From NCBI GenBank assembly GCA_965601455.1, contig OZ271831.1, positions 3,162,001-3,226,000 of the forward strand: a DNA stretch of 64,000 bases, read 5' to 3'. Made by a program: the position numbers and the translations under genes. The stretch comes from JANQEU01 sp965601455. Its GTDB lineage: Bacteria > Bacteroidota > Bacteroidia > Cytophagales > Cyclobacteriaceae. Position 1 is the first letter of the stretch, and each line of letters starts with the position of its first letter. This document shows positions 18,701 to 27,351 of the stretch, piece after piece. The notes beneath the pieces are model-generated. The model had not been told where the DNA came from and did no database searches. It saw only the letters and a list, made by a program, of their open reading frames with translations.

Positions 18701-20317
18701 TTATCCTAAAATCAAATACAGTACTACAAGCAGAATTAACAAACAACCTGCGAGTACTCTAATATCGGTTGCTTTCTCAACTGGTCCCTTGAACACCGCC
18801 AATGGATTATCCCATGTGGTCTCCGCTACTTGGGTTGGGTCTGGTTTAGGCGTGAAATTGCTGATGATGACAAACAAGATCGCGGATATACAGAATAACC
18901 ACCAGCCCCTCATAAGAAAAGGAATACCAAGACCATTGGTGATGTATTTGAAACCACTAACCGCTTCAAAATCCAGAAGAAACAGTGTTACTCCCATGAT
19001 AAATCCAATTACCAGTGTATAGAAACCAGCTTCTTTCGTGCCTCGCTTATAAAAAACTCCAAGTAAGAATACAGCCGAAATGGGCGGTGCTATGGCGGTT
19101 GCAATGTCATTTATTGCCTGGAAAATACTTCCAAAGCGCCCTCCCTGTGTAGACCAGAGAATGGAAATTATCATGACAACGATAGCTGTAATACGACCGT
19201 ACCTGACCTGCTTCTTATCGTCAATGTCTGGCTTAATCCGCTTAATAATATCTACTGCTACCAGGGAAGAGCAACTATTTAAAGCTGCAGCTACAGTGCT
19301 CATCAATGCCGCTAAAAGAGCCGCCGCAAAAATTCCTTTAAGTCCAACCGGGAGCAAACGGTTTATTAAAACCGGTAAAGTCTCATTAGGATGACCAATC
19401 TCTTGTTCGAAAAGTGCAAAGGCCATGACTCCGGGGAAAATCAGGATAAAAAGAGGTAAAATTTTCAGAACTCCAGCGAATAATGCTCCTCTTTGAGCAT
19501 GAATTTGAGATTTGGCACCCAATACTCTCTGGACGATTGTTTGGTCAGTACACCAGTACCAAATACCAAGAACCGGATAACCTAAGAAGAAAGCATACCA
19601 TGTATATCCTTCTCTGCCGATATCAGAATTGGAACTATGAAGCATTTTCATTTGATCCGGTTTCAAAACCGACTCCAAGTCTGCCCAGGTATTTATACCC
19701 ATCTCTTTTATCGCATAAAAGGCTATCGTCGTCAGAATAGTGGATCCTATTAGAAGGATAATCGTTTGAATGTTCTCCGTGATCACCACCGCCTTCAAAC
19801 CGCCAAAAACGGTATATATGGTTGTTAAACTGGCTACTACCAAAATTGACAGGTAAACATTGACACCGAAAAACTTTTGAAAAACAATCGCCCCAGCGTA
19901 TAAACTGATTCCAATATGAATGAACAATGCGCTCATTATGGCCATAAATGCTAATACCGTTCGGGATCTGGAGTCAAAACGCTTTTCGAGAAATTCAGGA
20001 AGTGTGGATATCTTCGTTTTAATGTAGAATGGAGCGAATACCAATCCCAGAAGTAGCAGAGTGAATGTAGCCATCCATTCCCAGTTTCCCGCAACAAATC
20101 CAAGTCGATAACCGTCCGCAGCCAGACCAGTTAAATGTATGGTCGAAATATTGGAAGCAAAAAGAGCTGCTCCAATGGTTGGCCATGATAATCCCCTACC
20201 CGCCAAAAAGTAGTTCTCACTAGTTAGTTTTTGTCTTCTTGTAGAAAAGATTCCGAGAAGAACAATTCCTATAAGATACAATAGGATGATTAACAGGTCA
20301 GTTGTTGAAATTTCCAA
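18701..20317 (-). CDS. Sodium/solute symporter (SSS family)
   Basis: 538-residue inner-membrane protein with about 14 hydrophobic segments. It has the SSS/SGLT hallmarks SENYFLAGRGLSWPTIGAALFASNISTIHLTGLA and WYWCTDQTIVQRVLGAKSQIHAQRGALFAG. It should co-transport a sugar or related solute with Na+. The start appears to be TTG (20317); no in-frame ATG precedes the first membrane segment. It is first in an operon with two alcohol dehydrogenases and divergent from the rhamnose mutarotase gene. A second, related symporter is at 22934-24628; they are similar in family motifs but not recent duplicates. Confidence 0.92.
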   Translation of the reverse strand: MEISTTDLLIILLYLIGIVLLGIFSTRRQKLTSENYFLAGRGLSWPTIGAALFASNISTIHLTGLAADGYRLGFVAGNWEWMATFTLLLLGLVFAPFYIKTKISTLPEFLEKRFDSRSRTVLAFMAIMSALFIHIGISLYAGAIVFQKFFGVNVYLSILVVASLTTIYTVFGGLKAVVITENIQTIILLIGSTILTTIAFYAIKEMGINTWADLESVLKPDQMKMLHSSNSDIGREGYTWYAFFLGYPVLGIWYWCTDQTIVQRVLGAKSQIHAQRGALFAGVLKILPLFILIFPGVMAFALFEQEIGHPNETLPVLINRLLPVGLKGIFAAALLAALMSTVAAALNSCSSLVAVDIIKRIKPDIDDKKQVRYGRITAIVVMIISILWSTQGGRFGSIFQAINDIATAIAPPISAVFLLGVFYKRGTKEAGFYTLVIGFIMGVTLFLLDFEAVSGFKYITNGLGIPFLMRGWWLFCISAILFVIISNFTPKPDPTQVAETTWDNPLAVFKGPVEKATDIRVLAGCLLILLVVLYLILG

Positions 20318-20348
20318 AGACTTAATAACTTTATATTATAAAGGTAAG

Positions 20349-20378
20349 CAAATAAATGAAATTATTGTATTTTGACAA
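20349..20378 (-). promoter_or_regulatory. Candidate promoter of the symporter/dehydrogenase operon
   Basis: The minus strand reads TTG (20378-20376), 19 bases, TTTATTTG (20356-20349), one mismatch from TTG-N19-TAnnTTTG. The symporter's TTG start is 32 bases downstream. The remainder of the 158-base gap to the divergent mutarotase gene is AT-rich and shows no second clear match. Confidence 0.5.
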
Positions 20379-20475
20379 TTACATCATCTCCATAATAATC
20401 AATATTTGAGAATGATAAAGAATTGTTAACAATAGTTTCTTAACTTAAGAAATTTGATATCAACTATGAAATAAC

Positions 20476-20910
20476 ATGAAAAATACGCTGATTTTATTGA
20501 TTTTATGCACCATTCTAACTGTGGGATTTATGAACTATAGAGGACCAGAAATGAACCCAGAAGAAGACCAACCTACAAATGTTAAGAGAGTCGGAATGGT
20601 CATTCGTCTTAAGCCGGATATGATCGAGGAGTACAAAAGGTTGCATGCAGACGATAATCCAGGAGTTCGGGATTTATTGACGAAATACAACATGCGAAAC
20701 TTTAATATTTTCCTTTATCAGCTGGATGATGGGAATTGGTACGAGTTCGGTTATTATGAGTATATAGGTGATGATTTTGACGAAGACATGAAGAATCTTG
20801 CCGCAGAACCAAGGAATAAAGCCTGGCTAGAAGTTTGCGACCCTATGCAAATTCCACTTGAAGGAAATGAGGGTTGGGCAGAGATGGAACGTGTCTATTT
20901 TAATCCATGA
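20476..20910 (+). CDS. rhaM: L-rhamnose mutarotase family protein, exported or membrane-anchored
   Basis: 144 residues. From residue 38 it is a RhaM-type dimeric ferredoxin-like fold: KRVGMVIRLKPDMIEEYKRLH retains the His that aligns with the catalytic His of E. coli RhaM, and RNKAWLEVCDPMQIP aligns with the Trp-containing region. RhaM interconverts alpha and beta anomers of L-rhamnose. Unlike the cytosolic E. coli enzyme of about 104 residues, this one has an added N-terminus (MKNTLILLILCTILTVGFM) that should act as a signal peptide or anchor, so it likely works in the periplasm. It is divergent from the symporter, which makes anomer selection for uptake plausible. Confidence 0.87.
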   Translation: MKNTLILLILCTILTVGFMNYRGPEMNPEEDQPTNVKRVGMVIRLKPDMIEEYKRLHADDNPGVRDLLTKYNMRNFNIFLYQLDDGNWYEFGYYEYIGDDFDEDMKNLAAEPRNKAWLEVCDPMQIPLEGNEGWAEMERVYFNP

Positions 20911-20999
20911 GAAAGTAGAAACTCTCACCATCCCTTGAAATCTTGAGATTTTAGATTTGTTGATTATTAGATTTGAACTAATATCCGATTGATTTCTAA

Positions 21000-21278
21000 A
21001 TGTCTGGTGCAAAACTTAACAAAACTGACATTCTCGCAATTGAACGAACCCGATTAGCGAATGAAAGGACTTTTCTTGCCTATTTTCGAACTTTTGTAGT
21101 TTTCCTGAGTTCAGGGTTTGCGGTTCTTAAACTTGAAATATTCTCCGAATTAAGGCTTTTAGGGATATTTCTAATTATTGTTTCCTTCGTTTTGTTAGTT
21201 GTTGGTTTTGTACGGTTGGTGTACGTGAGAAGAAGAATTAAGACGTACTACAAACCAGATACAATTGGTTCGGATTAA
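21000..21278 (+). CDS. DUF202 family small membrane protein
   Basis: 92 residues. The N-terminal motif ERTRLANERTFLAYFRT is diagnostic of DUF202, followed by two hydrophobic helices (VVFLSSGFAVLKLEIF and LLGIFLIIVSFVLLVVGFVRLVY). The function of the family is not established; members are small inner-membrane proteins found singly or fused to SPX/VTC domains. It converges with the histidine kinase gene at 21280, leaving one base between the two stops. Two TAGATTTG boxes at 20952 and 20968 match the -7 consensus, without a correctly spaced TTG. Confidence 0.88.
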   Translation: MSGAKLNKTDILAIERTRLANERTFLAYFRTFVVFLSSGFAVLKLEIFSELRLLGIFLIIVSFVLLVVGFVRLVYVRRRIKTYYKPDTIGSD

Positions 21279-21279
21279 C

Positions 21280-22761
21280 TCACCGACTTAACTCCAAAGA
21301 CAGATCTGGTTTGCCTACTCCCTCAGGTTTGGGCATAGTTAGTCGGACTGTGGTACCAATACCTTCCTGGCTATTCACCGCCAATCCACCTCCATTTAGC
21401 TCGGCAAATTCTTTACAAATGATCAATCCTAAGCCAGTACCCGGTTCTTGCCTGGTACCCCTGGTGGACTCCATCAAGTCAAGACGAAACAGTTTATCAA
21501 GCTTTATCGCGGGAATACCAACCCCTTGATCCAAAAAAGACACAGTAGCAGAATGTTTTGACTCTTCGTCTATCATACATGTGATAACCGTATTGCTATT
21601 GGAATACTTAATGGCATTAGAAAGAAGGTTGCGAACAACAACTTTCATCATCTCCATATCAACTGAAACGATAAGACCTCGGCTTATTTCATTTGAAACA
21701 CTGATCCCCTTTTCAATTAGGTTGCTCTCTAAAACCTCCTTAACCTCTTCTACAATTTCGTAAATCGATAACGCTGACTTATTTACCGTAACGCCATCTA
21801 ATTGAGTCTTTGACCAAGTTAGCAGATTGATGAGGAGTTCCTGGGCATTTTTTGAGGAAGTGGCCAAGTGACCGACTAATTGATCCATCTCCTCATCGGT
21901 CAAATGGTCCGATCGCTGCAGCAAATCCGCCAGGTTCGTTACTGTGTTAAATGGTCCTTTAAGATCATGAGATATAATTGAAAAGAACTTATTCTTTTGA
22001 TTATTGATCTTCTCAAGATGTTCCTTGGATTTCTTGAGTTCTTCCTTTTGTTCATCAACCTGATTGGTATACGTCACGATTAGGTCTTGTTGGATTTCTT
22101 GTATTTCCTGGGTTATGAAGCTTCTTCGATGGAATAATTCCAAATTATATTTCCCAAAAACGGCTATGATAAAATTGATTGTTAGGATGATAGTCGCATC
22201 GACACTTTGGGCAAACCCATAGTTCATTTGCGTCCAAACGAATACGATTGGAGCTACAATAACCAAGGGCCCTACGTAATATATAATGTGTCGAAACTTA
22301 AGCCCTGTGAATAGGAAACCACCATAGATAATTGCCGGAATTGTGTGAGTGATCTGGGTAAAAACGGAAGGTGCCATCCAGGTGAATGACAATTGGAAAC
22401 CAACCACACACAAAACAAGAATGCCAGCTAACCAATAAAAATTATCAGGCTTATTCCTAATCCATCTACTTCGGGTTAATAAATAACATCCTAGAATGAA
22501 TGGGATTAAACCAAAAGCTCGTAAAGGCGCTGTCACCAATGTTTCACCAATTGAGTCCTTGATGGCATAAAAGCCATGAACGACAATCGCTATCATACAT
22601 ATTACCCGGAAGGTTCTTGCGTTAAATTGAAGTGTTGATTCGGAGAACTTGGACTCAATATAATCTTTATGAAAAGTCAGGGTAAACCTATTAAGATCGG
22701 AAATGGCATCTGTGTAGGAATCCATCCGAAGGTTTTTAATTCGTTTTTCAGTGGGGTTCAT
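21280..22761 (-). CDS. Membrane sensor histidine kinase
   Basis: 493 residues. About six transmembrane segments (residues 52-205) form the likely sensor without a large periplasmic loop. A coiled coil (about 215-255) leads to the dimerisation/phosphoacceptor box FFSIISHDLKGPFNTV with His265, then N-box LLSNAIKYSN, G1 box DQGVGIP and G2 box GTGLGLIICKEFAELNGG. No receiver domain or adjacent response regulator gene is visible, so it is an orphan kinase here. The signal is unknown. Confidence 0.9.
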   Translation of the reverse strand: MNPTEKRIKNLRMDSYTDAISDLNRFTLTFHKDYIESKFSESTLQFNARTFRVICMIAIVVHGFYAIKDSIGETLVTAPLRAFGLIPFILGCYLLTRSRWIRNKPDNFYWLAGILVLCVVGFQLSFTWMAPSVFTQITHTIPAIIYGGFLFTGLKFRHIIYYVGPLVIVAPIVFVWTQMNYGFAQSVDATIILTINFIIAVFGKYNLELFHRRSFITQEIQEIQQDLIVTYTNQVDEQKEELKKSKEHLEKINNQKNKFFSIISHDLKGPFNTVTNLADLLQRSDHLTDEEMDQLVGHLATSSKNAQELLINLLTWSKTQLDGVTVNKSALSIYEIVEEVKEVLESNLIEKGISVSNEISRGLIVSVDMEMMKVVVRNLLSNAIKYSNSNTVITCMIDEESKHSATVSFLDQGVGIPAIKLDKLFRLDLMESTRGTRQEPGTGLGLIICKEFAELNGGGLAVNSQEGIGTTVRLTMPKPEGVGKPDLSLELSR

Positions 22762-22853
22762 GCTATCTCAGGTTAGTTCTTGGTCCTCAAAAATCTTAAT
22801 TCTTTCCATTTGTATGCCTCATCCATTGGTGAAGCTGAATAAAATGGAAATGA

Positions 22854-22871
22854 TCCGGTATTTTCCGGATT
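22854..22871. other. Small hairpin ATCCGG-N6-CCGGAT in intergenic gap
   Basis: Perfect 6-bp inverted repeat in the gap between the araA operon's last gene and the kinase gene. As a minus-strand RNA it would form a short GC-rich hairpin 63 bases past the symporter stop, but the tail (CATTTCCATTTTATTC) is a weak U-tract. It could be a poor terminator or a protein site for the kinase promoter. Confidence 0.3.
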
Positions 22872-22933
22872 GAATACCAAAAAAACCCAACTATCTGATT
22901 ATTAGTCGTTTAATTCAACTAAATCTTGATAAA

Positions 22934-24628
22934 CTACCAGAAGTAGACATAAAAAATCAGGATAACGGAGACAATGATTCCTGTATGTATTACGTCCCAT
23001 TTATTCCAACTTGCACGTGTTTCCGCTTTCTGCTCTTCGGACGCTGAACCAAAAGTAAGTCCTGCAATTTGTTCCGGCCGTGGTTTAGTGGTAAACTGAC
23101 TAATGACTACAATCAATAACAAGGAGAACACAAATACTATTGCGCAGTACTCGTAGACATTGATAGATAATATACTCTGACTAATAAATCCGTTTGGATT
23201 AAGGGAAGATTCAAAAATCGTGACACCCAATCGGAACATTCCCAGAACGAATCCAATTATGAGCCCCCACATTCCCGCCAGAGGTGTAGCCTTTTTGTAG
23301 AATACACCCATAAAGAAGACTGCGGCAATTCCAGGTGCCAGCATGCTTTGAACTTCCTGTAGGTAGATATACAGCACGCTACCCATCCCACGCATAACAG
23401 GAATCCATAGAATGCCCAATACCACGATCACAGCAGTAGCTACCCTACCCACGAAAACCAACTGTTTCTCAGACGTGTCCGGACGATACTTTTTATAAAA
23501 ATCAACGGTGAATAGCATGGCCGATGAATTGAATAATGAAGCCAATGAACTCATAAGTGCTGCTAAAAGACCTCCAACTACCACTCCTTTTAATCCGGCC
23601 GGCAAAAGTGCCGATACCAAGGTAGGAAAAGCTGCATCACTTGAGCTTAGCTCAATCACTCCTTTCTGATTAAGGGCAAAAGCAATCATCCCAGGAATAA
23701 GGAAAATAAAGACAGGTGTCAGTTTCAAATATCCACCAAAGATTGTTCCCCTTCGGGCATGAGACTGATCCCGACCTGATAGTACCCGCTGAACGATGTA
23801 TTGATCGGTACACCAGTACCAGAACCCAATGATAGCGGAGCCGAACAAAACACCGGTCCACGGAAACTTTGGATCACTGGCCGAACGAATTAAGGAGGTC
23901 ATATTTTCCTTTGCATTAGCATAGGTAACATTACCATCTGCATCTGTGTATTGTACATCCACTGCACGACATATTTCCATTAGTTCATTCCATCCTCCCA
24001 CTTTTACCAATCCAACTACCAGAATGGTGAGTGATCCAATCAACAATACCGGTGTCTGCAGAATTGAGGTATACAAGACGGATTTCATTCCTCCAACTAC
24101 AGTATAAATCCCTGTTATGACCACTAAACCAATGGCACCAACCCAGAAAAAGTCAATCCCCATCACGCTTTCGATACCAAATACTTCCTTAAATACTACT
24201 CCACCAGCGTAAACGGTTACTGCAACTTTTGTTAATACATACCCAACCAAAGAAATTACGGACAGAATGGATCGAGAGGCGCCATTGTATCTTTTCTCAA
24301 GAAACTCAGGCATCGTGAAAACACCACTTCGCGCGTAAAAAGGCACGAAAACCCAACCCAAAATCAGTATTATCCAGGCATGCATTTCCCAGTGAGCAGT
24401 CGCCATACCGGTACTGGCCCCAGCTCCAGCAAGGCCAACCAGGTGCTCAGAGCCGATATTTGAGGCAAAGATTGAAGCCCCAATGGCAAGCCAGGTGGCG
24501 TCTCTTCCCGCCAGAAAATAATCAGAAGAAGTATCTTCCTTCATCCGGCTAACCCAAACGATTATACCGATTAGTGCGGCCACAAAAAGACCTAGGACGA
24601 TCCAGTCAAGGGTAGCAAATTCTGTCAT
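22934..24628 (-). CDS. Sodium/sugar symporter (SSS family, SGLT-like)
   Basis: 564-residue inner-membrane transporter with about 14 helices. Hallmarks are SSDYFLAGRDATWLAIGASIFASNIGSEHLVGLAG and GFWYWCTDQYIVQRVLSGRDQSHARRGTIFGGYLKL. The closest functional model is the Vibrio sugar symporter vSGLT type, with which it shares length and motifs. It is the third gene of the araA / aldose-epimerase unit (20-base gap), which points to Na+-driven uptake of L-arabinose or galactose-like sugars (inference from context). Confidence 0.93.
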   Translation of the reverse strand: MTEFATLDWIVLGLFVAALIGIIVWVSRMKEDTSSDYFLAGRDATWLAIGASIFASNIGSEHLVGLAGAGASTGMATAHWEMHAWIILILGWVFVPFYARSGVFTMPEFLEKRYNGASRSILSVISLVGYVLTKVAVTVYAGGVVFKEVFGIESVMGIDFFWVGAIGLVVITGIYTVVGGMKSVLYTSILQTPVLLIGSLTILVVGLVKVGGWNELMEICRAVDVQYTDADGNVTYANAKENMTSLIRSASDPKFPWTGVLFGSAIIGFWYWCTDQYIVQRVLSGRDQSHARRGTIFGGYLKLTPVFIFLIPGMIAFALNQKGVIELSSSDAAFPTLVSALLPAGLKGVVVGGLLAALMSSLASLFNSSAMLFTVDFYKKYRPDTSEKQLVFVGRVATAVIVVLGILWIPVMRGMGSVLYIYLQEVQSMLAPGIAAVFFMGVFYKKATPLAGMWGLIIGFVLGMFRLGVTIFESSLNPNGFISQSILSINVYEYCAIVFVFSLLLIVVISQFTTKPRPEQIAGLTFGSASEEQKAETRASWNKWDVIHTGIIVSVILIFYVYFW

Positions 24629-24647
24629 AAATAATTTCGTATTTAGG

Positions 24648-25805
24648 TTATTGGGTTGAAAATTTAAGTAATGTTTTGGTTTTGTAGGTATCTCCCGGTC
24701 GAAGGATCACACCTGGAAAGTCCGGTCGATTTGGTGAATCAGGAAAGTGTTGAGTCTCCAGGCACAGACCAGAACGGTGGCCATAGGTTATTCCTCCCTT
24801 GCCTGTTAGAGAGCCATCTAAAAAGTTTCCTGAATAGAATTGCACACCGGGCTCTGTCGTAAAAACTTGCATCCTTCTGCCGCTAGCCGGTTCGTATAGA
24901 GTAGCTGCGAGATTAAGGTTACCTTGTTCTCCTTGAATTACCCAACAATGATCATAGCCAAGTCCATTTACCAACTGCGGATGACTCGCATTAATGTCTC
25001 GCCCAATCGGCTTTGAGTTTCTGAAATCAAAAGGGGTTTCCGCCACGGGACTCTGATCATATGGTATCAGGGTTGAATCCACAGGTAAATAAGAACCGGC
25101 ATTAATGAGCAGCTCATGTGCTAAAATGTCTTTCGTTCCAGGCGAAAGGTTGAAATAAGAGTGATTGGTGAGGTTGACAATAGTGGGTGCATCGGAAATG
25201 GCGGAGTAATCAAAAGTCAATTGATCCTCATCATCCAGAAGGTATACAACAGTCGATTCAAGGTTTCCGGGATACCCTTCCTCCATATTTTCGCTTAAAT
25301 ATGAGAATGTTATGCCAACAGATGTTTCGCTTTGAAATGTTGTTGCCTCCCATATTACCTTATCGAATCCAAGCAATCCGCCGTGCAGGTGATTTTTACC
25401 GTTGTTTTGTACTAACTCATAGGTGTTGCCATCAATTTCAAATTTGCCGTTGGCAATACGATTGCCATATCTCCCCACAATAGCGCCGAAATAAGGATTG
25501 GATTCAAGGTAATCCTTCAGATTATCGAAGCCAAGAACGATATCTCCGAGGTTTCCATCCCGATCAGGTATGGACAAGGAAGTAATGATACCACCGTAAT
25601 TGATGACTTTCATTTCAATACCATTCGAATTTGTTAAGGTGTACTCGTATACCATTTCGCCCTCTGGTGTCGTTCCGTACTCCTTCTTTACTACTGTCAA
25701 GGATTTACCATCAGAGGAACTGTTTTGTTCAGATGTACCACAGGCTGCCATGAAAAGTGCTGATAGTACCAGGGGAATAAACACCGTATAATTAGATCCT
25801 TTCAT
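24648..25805 (-). CDS. galM: Aldose 1-epimerase (mutarotase), lipoprotein
   Basis: Interconverts alpha and beta anomers of aldoses. 385 residues from the chosen start, beginning with a lipoprotein signal (LFMAACGTSEQN). Typical family motifs are GIITSLSIPDRDGNLGDIVLGFD, FGAIVGRYGNRIANGKFEIDG, NHLHGG, VNLTNHSYFNLS with a likely catalytic His, GYDHCW, and ETQHFPDSPNRPDFP near the end with the catalytic Glu region. I start it at the ATG at 25805, whose ATGA overlaps the araA stop by 4 bases; an upstream in-frame ATG would place extra residues before the signal peptide. Export implies anomer conversion outside the inner membrane before symport. Confidence 0.93.
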   Translation of the reverse strand: MKGSNYTVFIPLVLSALFMAACGTSEQNSSSDGKSLTVVKKEYGTTPEGEMVYEYTLTNSNGIEMKVINYGGIITSLSIPDRDGNLGDIVLGFDNLKDYLESNPYFGAIVGRYGNRIANGKFEIDGNTYELVQNNGKNHLHGGLLGFDKVIWEATTFQSETSVGITFSYLSENMEEGYPGNLESTVVYLLDDEDQLTFDYSAISDAPTIVNLTNHSYFNLSPGTKDILAHELLINAGSYLPVDSTLIPYDQSPVAETPFDFRNSKPIGRDINASHPQLVNGLGYDHCWVIQGEQGNLNLAATLYEPASGRRMQVFTTEPGVQFYSGNFLDGSLTGKGGITYGHRSGLCLETQHFPDSPNRPDFPGVILRPGDTYKTKTLLKFSTQ

Positions 25806-27289
25806 TGGAATAAATGATAGTATACTTCGTTCCATTTTATTTGATTTTTGAAATCCCTGACGCTTGTTTCGTTATCGATAATCAATAATTCCAGGCCAAC
25901 AATTTCTGCAAAATCTTCAATATACTCGGTGGTTATTGATTTACTAAACACGGTATGATGTGCACCACCTGCAAGTATCCAGGTTTGAGCAGCTATCTCA
26001 AGATGGGGTTTTGGATCCCAAAGCACCCTTGCTACCGGTAATTTTGGAAGACTACGTGAGGGTTTGATGACCTCCACTTCATTCACGATTAGCCTCATTC
26101 GTCCTCCAATATCGATCAGAGAGACATTAATAGCAGGTCCGGAATCTACATCAAAAACAAGACGTACAGGGTCCTCTTTACCACCAATGGTAAGCGGATG
26201 AATTTCACATTTTGGTGTATTGCAGGCTATTGTAGGACAAATTTCCAGCATGTGTGAACCCAGTACTTTCGAGCCTTCAGCTCCAAAATCATAGGTATAA
26301 TCCTCCATAAAGGAACTACCTCCATCCAGACCTCTATCCATAATCTTAATTGCATGAAGAAGAGCTGATGTTTTCCAGTCTCCTTCAGCGCCAAAACCAT
26401 ATCCATCAGCCATCAGACGTTGAACCGATATGCCTGGTAGTTGCTGCATTCCGTGGAGATTTTCAAATGTATCTGTGAACGCTCCAAAACCTCCTTCTTC
26501 CAGAAATGACCTTAGTCCTAATTCAATCCTTGCAGCATCACGTAGCGGCTGACTATCCGAAAGGTTTTTGGCTATTTCATATTCTTCATGATATTGGTCT
26601 ACCAACCTGCTGACGGCAACTTTGTCAATGTTATTGATGTATTTTACCACATCACCCATACCATAGCCATTTACCTCCATACCCAATTTTATTTGAGCCT
26701 CTACTTTATCTCCCTCAGTGACTGCCACATGCCTCATATTGTCTCCTAATCGCGCTAATTTCAAATTCCGCATGGCATGCCATCCCGAAGCAACCCTGGT
26801 CCATATTCCCAGCCTTTCGCTCACCTTGGGATCCTTCCAGTGTCCGACAATTACCTTTCTACCCTTCTTCATTCTGGAAGAAAGAAAACCAAACTCCCTG
26901 TCCCCGTGAGCTGATTGATTTTCATTCATGAAATCCATGTCAATCTGGTCCCATGGTATCTCGGTGTTGTATTGAGTGTGCAAATGAGCAAAAGGCTTAT
27001 CCAGGATTTTGAGTCCTTGAATCCACATTTTCGCTGGTGAAAATGTGTGCATCCACAAAATCAGACCAATGCAATTTGGATTGTTATTGGCCATCTGGCA
27101 GACTTCAGTAATTTCCTCGGAGGATTTTACTACCGTTTTGAAGATAATTTTAAGTGGGATGTCCTCATGGTCATCAAAATAATTGGCGATTTCTTTCGAA
27201 TGCTCCGCCACATTACCGAGCACCTCATCGCCATACAGATGCTGACTCCCGGTGATGAACCAGATTTCATATTGATCCTTTATTCTCAT
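25802..27289 (-). CDS. araA: L-arabinose isomerase
   Basis: 495 residues, the normal length for AraA, which converts L-arabinose to L-ribulose in the cytosol using Mn2+. Recognisable segments are IWFITGSQHLYGDEVL at the N-terminus, CIGLILWMHTFSPAKMWIQGL, HLHTQYNTEIPWDQIDMDFMNENQSAHGDREFGF, GYGFGAEGDWKTSALLHAIKIM, SFMEDYTYDF and GSHMLEICPT, which hold the metal ligands. It leads an operon with a lipoprotein mutarotase and a symporter. The next enzymes of the pathway (L-ribulokinase, L-ribulose-5-phosphate epimerase) are not in this window. A 20-bp dyad lies directly upstream. Confidence 0.97.
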   Translation of the reverse strand: MRIKDQYEIWFITGSQHLYGDEVLGNVAEHSKEIANYFDDHEDIPLKIIFKTVVKSSEEITEVCQMANNNPNCIGLILWMHTFSPAKMWIQGLKILDKPFAHLHTQYNTEIPWDQIDMDFMNENQSAHGDREFGFLSSRMKKGRKVIVGHWKDPKVSERLGIWTRVASGWHAMRNLKLARLGDNMRHVAVTEGDKVEAQIKLGMEVNGYGMGDVVKYINNIDKVAVSRLVDQYHEEYEIAKNLSDSQPLRDAARIELGLRSFLEEGGFGAFTDTFENLHGMQQLPGISVQRLMADGYGFGAEGDWKTSALLHAIKIMDRGLDGGSSFMEDYTYDFGAEGSKVLGSHMLEICPTIACNTPKCEIHPLTIGGKEDPVRLVFDVDSGPAINVSLIDIGGRMRLIVNEVEVIKPSRSLPKLPVARVLWDPKPHLEIAAQTWILAGGAHHTVFSKSITTEYIEDFAEIVGLELLIIDNETSVRDFKNQIKWNEVYYHLFQ

Positions 27290-27292
27290 AGT

Positions 27293-27312
27293 AATTCAGA
27301 TTCATCTGAATT
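27293..27312. promoter_or_regulatory. 20-bp dyad immediately upstream of araA
   Basis: AATTCAGAT-TC-ATCTGAATT is a perfect inverted repeat with 9-bp arms, ending 4 bases before the araA start codon. In RNA it would fold over the ribosome-binding region; as DNA it could be an operator for an arabinose regulator. No consensus -33/-7 promoter with correct spacing was found in the 62-base gap. Confidence 0.5.
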
Positions 27313-27351
27313 TACCCAAATAAAATAAATCAAGATTTAAGAATCTGCCTG

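Noticed and set aside
22934..24628. Recent duplication of the two SSS symporters (this one and 18701-20317)
   Set aside because: They share family motifs only; lengths, loops and most of the sequence differ.
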